A stretch of 64,000 bases of DNA, from the NCBI GenBank assembly GCA_016219645.1, contig JACRLR010000061.1, forward strand, positions 1-64,000. The letters run 5' to 3'. Position 1 is the first letter of the stretch, and the number at the start of each line of letters is the position of its first letter. The translations under genes and the position numbers were made by a program. A model generated the notes under the pieces. The model did no database searches, was not told where the DNA came from, and saw only the letters and a program-made list of their open reading frames with translations. Below, in pieces: positions 60,675-64,000 of the stretch. Source of the DNA: Nitrospirota bacterium. GTDB taxonomy: Bacteria > Nitrospirota > Nitrospiria > Nitrospirales > Nitrospiraceae.

Positions 60675-60932
60675 TGCAAATGTGTATGTAAGATTGGCGC
60701 TCAGCAAAGAATACATTCAAGTAAAGAAGAGAACACGAACCGTTGATTGCTTCGAGCACTGGCCTGCTGCCGCGCGACCTCGCCGGAGGAACGGGGACCC
60801 ACCGAGGATTAGCTGAGAAGGAAAGCTGGAACTGACTGAAGATTGCGATCGAAGGATCGCAGCTGGGGGGGGGAGAAAGGGGTCAGACCCCTATAAATTT
60901 GCTCCGCCGCTGCTCCGCGGGGCCGGTAGACC
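60675..60932. other. Intergenic stretch between toxin-antitoxin pairs
   Basis: No gene. Holds the second copy of the 113-bp direct repeat and then GAAAGGGGTCAGACCCCTAT (60874-60893), a REP-type sequence with the dyad GGGGTCAGACCCC. Confidence 0.5.
60753..60865 (+). repeat. 113-bp direct repeat, copy 2
   Basis: Second copy of the repeat at 59615-59727, same orientation. Differences are scattered single bases and the hairpin loop (GAAG instead of GTGT at 60851-60854), while the GCGATC/GATCGC stem is unchanged. Confidence 0.8.
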
Positions 60933-60961
60933 TTGTTGCGTAATGCGCAACATGCTATATC
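60933..60961 (+). promoter_or_regulatory. Promoter with inverted-repeat operator for the second toxin-antitoxin pair
   Basis: TTGTTG (60933-60938), a 17-bp spacer and TATATC (60956-60961). The inverted repeat GTTGCG-TAATG-CGCAAC (60935-60951) lies within the spacer. The -10 ends 6 bp before the GTG start of the toxin gene, again predicting a leaderless message. Confidence 0.65.
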
Positions 60962-60967
60962 TTGCAT

Positions 60968-61246
60968 GTGATCCAGTCATTCCGACACAAGGGGCTGAGG
61001 AAGTTCTTTGAGTCGGGGAGCGCGGCGGGTATCCAGCCGCACCACTCCAAGCGCCTGCGTATGCTTTTAGCAGCCCTGGACACGGCTCTGTCTATTGAGG
61101 ACATGAGTGTTCCAGGATTCCGACTACATCCCTTGAAGGGATCGGAGCGCGGTCGATGGTCTGTGTGGGTAAATGGAAGCTGGCGCTTAACGTTTACATT
61201 CAAAGACGGACACGCCTACGTCTTGGATTATGAGGACTACCACTAA
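60968..61246 (+). CDS. higB: HigB-type mRNA interferase toxin
   Basis: A 92-residue RelE-superfamily toxin of the classic HigB group. From GTG 60968 it reads (M)IQSFRHKGLRKFFESGSAAG, then QPHHSKRLRMLLAALDTALS, the family segment VPGFRLHPLKGSERGRWSVW then VNGSWRLTFTFKDGHAYVLD and YEDYH at the end, which match typical HigB almost throughout. It cuts mRNA on the ribosome. TTG 60962 is possible but less likely, since the family begins at the Ile-x-Ser-Phe motif. No ribosome binding site is present and the -10 box is directly upstream. higA starts 2 bp after the stop codon. Confidence 0.93.
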   Translation: MIQSFRHKGLRKFFESGSAAGIQPHHSKRLRMLLAALDTALSIEDMSVPGFRLHPLKGSERGRWSVWVNGSWRLTFTFKDGHAYVLDYEDYH

Positions 61247-61247
61247 A

Positions 61248-61541
61248 ATGGCTATGCACAATCCTCCCCATCCCGGCGAGTTCATCATCCAGGCCTATCT
61301 GGAACCCAACAATCTGAGCGGCCGCGAGCTGGCCGGGAAGCTTGGTGTGGCTGCGTCGACCCTGAATCGCATTCTTACTGGTACGAGCCGTATCAGCCCT
61401 GAAATGGCGCTACGCCTTTCCAAGGCGCTTGGCCGTACTCCAGAGAGTTGGCTTGCCATGCAGTACAACCACGATCTCTGGCGAGCCAGGCAGCATGTCA
61501 AGCTCGGCAAGGTCGGAAAAGTCAGGCTAACAGCGGCCTAA
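61248..61541 (+). CDS. higA: HigA-type antitoxin
   Basis: A 97-residue XRE-family antitoxin. The start MAMHNPPHPGEFIIQAYLEP is the HigA hallmark; the DNA-binding part is LSGRELAGKLGVAASTLNRI then LTGTSRISPEMALRLSKALG and the end TPESWLAMQYNHDLWRAR is equally typical. It neutralises HigB and represses the pair, probably at the GTTGCG/CGCAAC inverted repeat. ATG 61248 follows the higB stop closely, so translation is likely coupled. Its own stop codon is part of GCCTAAC, an attC-like left core. Confidence 0.95.
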   Translation: MAMHNPPHPGEFIIQAYLEPNNLSGRELAGKLGVAASTLNRILTGTSRISPEMALRLSKALGRTPESWLAMQYNHDLWRARQHVKLGKVGKVRLTAA

Positions 61542-61560
61542 CAGGCGCTTCACGATAGAC
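61536..61560 (+). other. Truncated attC-like left end
   Basis: GCCTAAC, followed by AGGCGCTTCACG, fits the left half of an attC site and includes the higA stop codon. The next gene starts at 61561, so the rest of a site is missing. Evidence is weak by itself and counts only together with the sites at 59.9 and 60.6 kb. Confidence 0.3.
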
Positions 61561-61806
61561 ATGGTAACTATGAAAGCGAAGAGTCTCGATAAGATGTTTC
61601 AGGATGGGAAAGACATTACACCTCATCTTGCCCTCTCGAAGGCCCGTCGCCCTGGGCATGAACAGAGACGCGTGAACGTCGATTTTCCCAATTGGATCAT
61701 CGAGTCGCTGGATGCTCAGGCAAGCCGTCTTGGGGTAACGAGGCAATCGATTATCAAGATGTGGATTGCCGAGCGATTGAAGGAAGAAGTGAGGAAAGCC
61801 AGCTAA
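61561..61806 (+). CDS. Orphan CopG/BrnA-like antitoxin
   Basis: An 81-residue ribbon-helix-helix protein of the CopG/BrnA antitoxin type. It reads MKAKSLDKMFQDGKDITPHL then LSKARRPGHEQRRVNVDFPN, followed by WIIESLDAQASRLGVTRQSI and IKMWIAERL, which matches BrnA-like antitoxins closely. ATG 61561 or ATG 61570 could be the start. BrnA is normally preceded by the toxin gene brnT; here higA lies 19 bp upstream and no brnT is present on either side. It may be an anti-addiction remnant, or act on a toxin encoded elsewhere. Confidence 0.85.
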   Translation: MVTMKAKSLDKMFQDGKDITPHLALSKARRPGHEQRRVNVDFPNWIIESLDAQASRLGVTRQSIIKMWIAERLKEEVRKAS

Positions 61807-61859
61807 CTACCGGCGGGAGAATTCTGACAAGCCTCAGAGGAGAACAAGATGAAAAAGTA

Positions 61860-61923
61860 GGGGCATTCTGATTTTCTTGAGGTCTGATTCGAGCGCCAGT
61901 CAGCAACAATTCAGAATGTCCCC
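61860..61923. repeat. REP-like inverted repeat
   Basis: GGGGCATTCTGA (61860-61871) and TCAGAATGTCCC (61911-61923 region) are inverse complements at 11 of 12 positions with about 40 bp between. GGGGACATTCTG-type ends are seen around REP-associated tyrosine transposase (RAYT) sites in many genomes; none is encoded here. Confidence 0.6.
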
Positions 61924-61983
61924 GTTCCCGTACACGGGGCAAGGCCTGAAGATCAGCAAGATATTCGTCCGGAGAAAGCTGAG

Positions 61984-62415
61984 ATGATGAGGTATCCACG
62001 GAGCCCGAAAGTCCTCCTCGGTGGCATTGCCCACTTGGGGCGGTTTATCGACAAGATTCGTCTGCGGCATGAGGGTCAGATTCAGGACTACAACTACATC
62101 ACAGTTGGGTTCGACAAGTACCTGGTCGATTTTCTGCAAATCGATCCGAAGGCCTTTGAGCAGTTAGTATTGGCCGGTGGAACGGATGAAGAATTGCTGG
62201 CCTGGGTGAGGGGCAATAGTCGAAAACCGTCGGAGGAAGAAATCTCGCAATGGTCGCAGGGGCTTCTGTCCTCCGGTCCTAAAGATGACGCCGCGCGCCA
62301 GCGGTTTCAGGGTCGTCTGCAAGAAGTGGCGACAAAGCGTGGCGTGGCGGTCGGTTCCCTTCCTCCTGTCTCTACCTGGGCCGATGTGATCGAACTCGAT
62401 GAAGGGCGATTATAG
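61984..62415 (+). CDS. DUF5069 domain protein
   Basis: A 143-residue protein with a DUF5069-like N-terminal half: YPRSPKVLLGGIAHLGRFID and KIRLRHEGQIQDYNYITVGF then DKYLVDFLQIDPKAF match the pattern LRSPxxxLGGxxxLPRxIDKxR and FDxxLxxFLGxD. The second half (ELLAWVRGNSRKPSEEEISQ) is also family-like. No enzyme motif, signal peptide or membrane segment. ATG 61984 or 61987 follow a GGAGAAAGCTGAG site. The family is cytoplasmic and uncharacterised. It marks the return from the accessory island to ordinary chromosome. Confidence 0.85.
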   Translation: MMRYPRSPKVLLGGIAHLGRFIDKIRLRHEGQIQDYNYITVGFDKYLVDFLQIDPKAFEQLVLAGGTDEELLAWVRGNSRKPSEEEISQWSQGLLSSGPKDDAARQRFQGRLQEVATKRGVAVGSLPPVSTWADVIELDEGRL

Positions 62416-62497
62416 TTGGTCCTCCCTGTAGCATCGTACTTGCTTTGGTCAGGACGATGCCACGTTAACGGTCACACCTAATTCAGGGAGGATCAGT

Positions 62498-62875
62498 ATG
62501 ATCAGGACCGTAGCTTCATTGACGGCTGCCGCAGTGTTGTGCGCGTTTACGATCGCGTTGGCGCAAGAGCCTACTCCGGCTTCAGTGCCGGAGGCGACTA
62601 CCTCGGCTTCTGTTCAGACTCCGGCTGTGGAAGGGGAGAAGAAGGGCGACAAGCATGAGATGAATGGCAAGCACGACGGGAAGGGCAAGGGGAAAGGCAA
62701 AGGGAAAGGGCACGGAAAAAAGCGCGGTTTGGAGCGGGCCGACGAAGCAGCCGGCGAACATGGAAAGCATGGTCGTGAGAAGGCTCGAGGCCATGGGAGG
62801 CACAAAGATCGGGAGAAGCACGGTAAAAAGGAGAAGCACGAAGACGGTGAGCAGAACGAACACGAGAAGAACTAA
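62498..62875 (+). CDS. Secreted Lys/His/Gly-rich low-complexity protein
   Basis: A 125-residue protein with a clear signal peptide (MIRTVASLTAAAVLCAFTIA, cleavage after ALAQ). The mature part is strongly polar: a short Thr/Ser/Pro/Val stretch and then almost only Lys, His, Gly, Glu, Arg and Asp (HDGKGKGKGKGKGHGKKRGL, EKHGKKEKHEDGEQNEHEKN). It cannot form a normal globular core. Such proteins may bind metals through His, or polyanions through Lys. An AGGGAGGATC ribosome site precedes the ATG, supporting a real gene. No family is recognised. Confidence 0.7.
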   Translation: MIRTVASLTAAAVLCAFTIALAQEPTPASVPEATTSASVQTPAVEGEKKGDKHEMNGKHDGKGKGKGKGKGHGKKRGLERADEAAGEHGKHGREKARGHGRHKDREKHGKKEKHEDGEQNEHEKN

Positions 62876-62950
62876 TCGATAGCGTCATGCGGGCACATAG
62901 GCTCGTAGCAAGGCGGCCGGTCCATAGGGGCCGACCGCCTTCGTGCTTTA

Positions 62951-63074
62951 GCAGAATGCTGAAAAAGTCCGCCAGCATCGTTCTCGCATCGCTCAGAGGC
63001 TCAACGTACCGAAGCGTACGCCTCGCCTCTTCGCTCGCTGCGGCCTTGCTGGACGGCCTTTTTGAGCATCCTGC
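62951..63074 (+). repeat. MITE-like palindromic repeat, copy 4
   Basis: A 124-bp element with ends GCAGAATGCTGAAAAAGTCC and GGCCTTTTTGAGCATCCTGC, imperfect terminal inverted repeats. The middle has CTCAACGTACC and GTACGCCTCG. It matches the inverse complement of 12088-12212 closely along its whole length. Confidence 0.85.
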
Positions 63075-63166
63075 TGGCAAACAACTTTTCTGTCGTTCGC
63101 GAGTCTCGTGCAAATAGCGAGATACACCTGTATTCCGATTTTGATGGGTCTCTGTGTCAGAAAAGG

Positions 63167-63532
63167 CTATGAGCTGACCGCGCTCAGCGTCGATGCCGCG
63201 TGGTGAGGGGGCGTATGTATCGCCGGCTGTGGCAGGACTCCGACAAGCTCCGTGACTCGTTCACGGTCTCCCTGACTATACCGGAGAAACTCTACTCCGC
63301 AGTGGCCGTCTTTACACCAGCGAACCACCGATACCTCAACTGCCAGGGGGATTGGTTCGTGAGCAACGGCGATTTGCAGCGCGACATAGGCTCCTGCACT
63401 CAAGGCAATGTTGCTACGTATCTTGCAACCAGTGGGCGAGAGGTCGAGTAAGACCCCCTCTCCTGCACCGGTATCGCTCTGGATACTGGCAGGGTATCCG
63501 ACTGGCACTCGCGGGCGACATCGTGGCTGCAC
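63167..63532 (-). CDS. PilZ domain protein, c-di-GMP receptor
   Basis: A 121-residue single PilZ domain. The c-di-GMP-binding N-terminal arginine motif is present as PRCRPRVPV near residues 3-11, and the second motif DLSPTGCKIRS (D-x-S-x-x-G) near 30-40, with GVEFLRYS closing the barrel. It should bind cyclic-di-GMP and change partner activity. The start is GTG 63532, supported by GGAG 9 nt upstream; no ATG gives the full arginine motif. With the receiver-GGDEF-EAL protein at 3-4.8 kb it is the second c-di-GMP component in the window. It has no adjacent partner gene that would reveal the output. Confidence 0.85.
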   Translation of the reverse strand: MQPRCRPRVPVGYPASIQSDTGAGEGVLLDLSPTGCKIRSNIALSAGAYVALQIAVAHEPIPLAVEVSVVRWCKDGHCGVEFLRYSQGDRERVTELVGVLPQPAIHTPPHHAASTLSAVSS

Positions 63533-63634
63533 GGCTACATTCTCCGGGATGAAATGGTACCTACCGTATCGGTAGAGCCACAGAAAACTTGATGAGCGGA
63601 TGACAGACTGAGGAGCTGTGTCTGTGGCCGTAAG

Positions 63635-64000
63635 TTAATCGGCCCACCCATCACCGACTTGTGGAATTCCCGTCTGACGCACTGCCAGGCCCGCAATATT
63701 CTCGGCCGAAGGCGGAGGCGCCTGAAGAGCCTGTCGTATAAGTGCGACCAGGGCTTGCTGCTCGAACGGTTTGGGAAGAAATGGGAGGTCTCCCCGGCGT
63801 ATTCCGTACCCCGCCAAATCGTGGTCGATATTGCCGGACATGAGGATCACTCGCAGGTCTTTTCGTATGTGGAGAGCTCTGACAGCCAGCTCATGGCCAT
63901 GCACGTGGGGAAATTGATTGGAACTTGAGGCCAATTGAAAGCCCTGCGGAGGCAGAACAAGGTCTGTGAGCAGCAGATCTATAGGCCCCTCGTACTGCGT
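63635..64000 (-). CDS. C-terminal receiver domain of a response regulator or hybrid kinase (partial)
   Basis: The minus-strand frame is open from the stop at 63635 to the window edge, 121 codons. It encodes the second half of a receiver domain: IDLLLTDLVLP with the acceptor Asp, DLRVILMSGNIDHDLAGYG, and FLPKPFEQQALVALIRQAL with the conserved Lys. The insertion PQGFQLASSSNQFPHVHGHE after the acceptor loop is unusual. This form of receiver (VILMSGN, LPKPF) is commonest at the C-terminus of hybrid histidine kinases, so the missing part is probably a PAS/HisKA sensor. The start lies outside the window. Confidence 0.8.
   Translation of the reverse strand, partial: TQYEGPIDLLLTDLVLPPQGFQLASSSNQFPHVHGHELAVRALHIRKDLRVILMSGNIDHDLAGYGIRRGDLPFLPKPFEQQALVALIRQALQAPPPSAENIAGLAVRQTGIPQVGDGWAD

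Noticed and set aside
59615-60865. CRISPR array in the repeat-rich island
   Set aside because: The repeats are two long copies, not a regular series of short repeats with spacers, and no cas gene is present anywhere in the window.
62598-63113. 171-codon minus-strand ORF over the MITE-like repeat and the Lys-rich gene
   Set aside because: It reads through the repeat and antisense to a gene with a signal peptide and ribosome binding site.

Overview
The window looks like a chromosomal segment of a Gram-negative, respiring bacterium of moderately high GC content. The best guess is the genus Nitrospira or a close relative in the phylum Nitrospirota. This rests on recalled gene order (trpS, M50 protease, xerD, two tRNAs, tol-pal, mutL, miaA, mtnP, pfkB, rodZ-like) and on the style of the dispersed intergenic repeats. 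No search was run, and no nitrite oxidoreductase or 16S gene is present to confirm it. Many outer-membrane-type lipoproteins, Tol-Pal and a Tat component show a diderm cell plan.

Layout. 0.5-6.1 kb: uracil-DNA glycosylase, a CsbD-like stress protein, small conserved proteins, a decayed gene, a receiver-GGDEF-EAL protein and a tandem pair of unknown paralogues. 6.2-12 kb: an AAA+ ATPase coupled to an NlpC/P60 lipoprotein, a coiled-coil lipoprotein, an MBL-fold hydrolase, an exported bifunctional-nuclease-domain protein and a PEGA-type lipoprotein. 12.2-17.4 kb: trpS, a site-2 protease, an LpoA-like periplasmic protein, xerD, tRNA-Val and tRNA-Asp. 17.6-30.4 kb: a long co-directional block with tolQRAB-pal and two CpoB-like proteins (envelope constriction and integrity), then mutL, miaA, mtnP, a PfkB kinase, a TPR lipoprotein and a RodZ-like protein. 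30.9-35 kb: a c-type cytochrome with clear promoter and terminator, a lipoprotein with a dead caspase fold, and a glycosyltransferase. 35.2-43 kb: HtrA protease, TatC, an Nbp35/Mrp-type Fe-S ATPase, MoeA and MobB (a set suited to maturing and exporting molybdoenzymes), then an ABC-2 exporter and an RRM protein. 43.3-51.2 kb: a hybrid histidine kinase, a paralogue of the protein at 2.5 kb, a sigma-54 response regulator, DUF1015 and a polyprenyl synthase. 51.4-57.4 kb: gltB and gltD (GOGAT). 57.5-62 kb: an accessory island with a solitary UvrD-like helicase, two different toxin-antitoxin pairs, an orphan CopG antitoxin, attC-like ends and several repeats. 62-64 kb: a DUF5069 protein, a secreted Lys/His/Gly-rich protein, a PilZ protein and the end of a receiver-domain protein that leaves the window.

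The most unusual content is non-coding. A four-copy hairpin family (8.5, 41.5, 48.6 and 57.7 kb) has a 51-nt core that aligns without gaps and shows three compensatory base-pair changes, while the outer stem arms differ in sequence from copy to copy yet remain self-complementary. This points to a conserved folded RNA or single-stranded DNA element. A second, MITE-like palindromic family (12.1, 33.4, 46.8 and 63.0 kb, with fragments elsewhere) supplies the trpS stop codon. The 59.9-61.6 kb toxin-antitoxin pairs lie next to attC-like sequences without an integrase, as in a CALIN. Both toxin genes appear to be read from promoters whose -10 box sits directly before the start codon, which would give leaderless messages, with a palindromic operator inside the promoter spacer.
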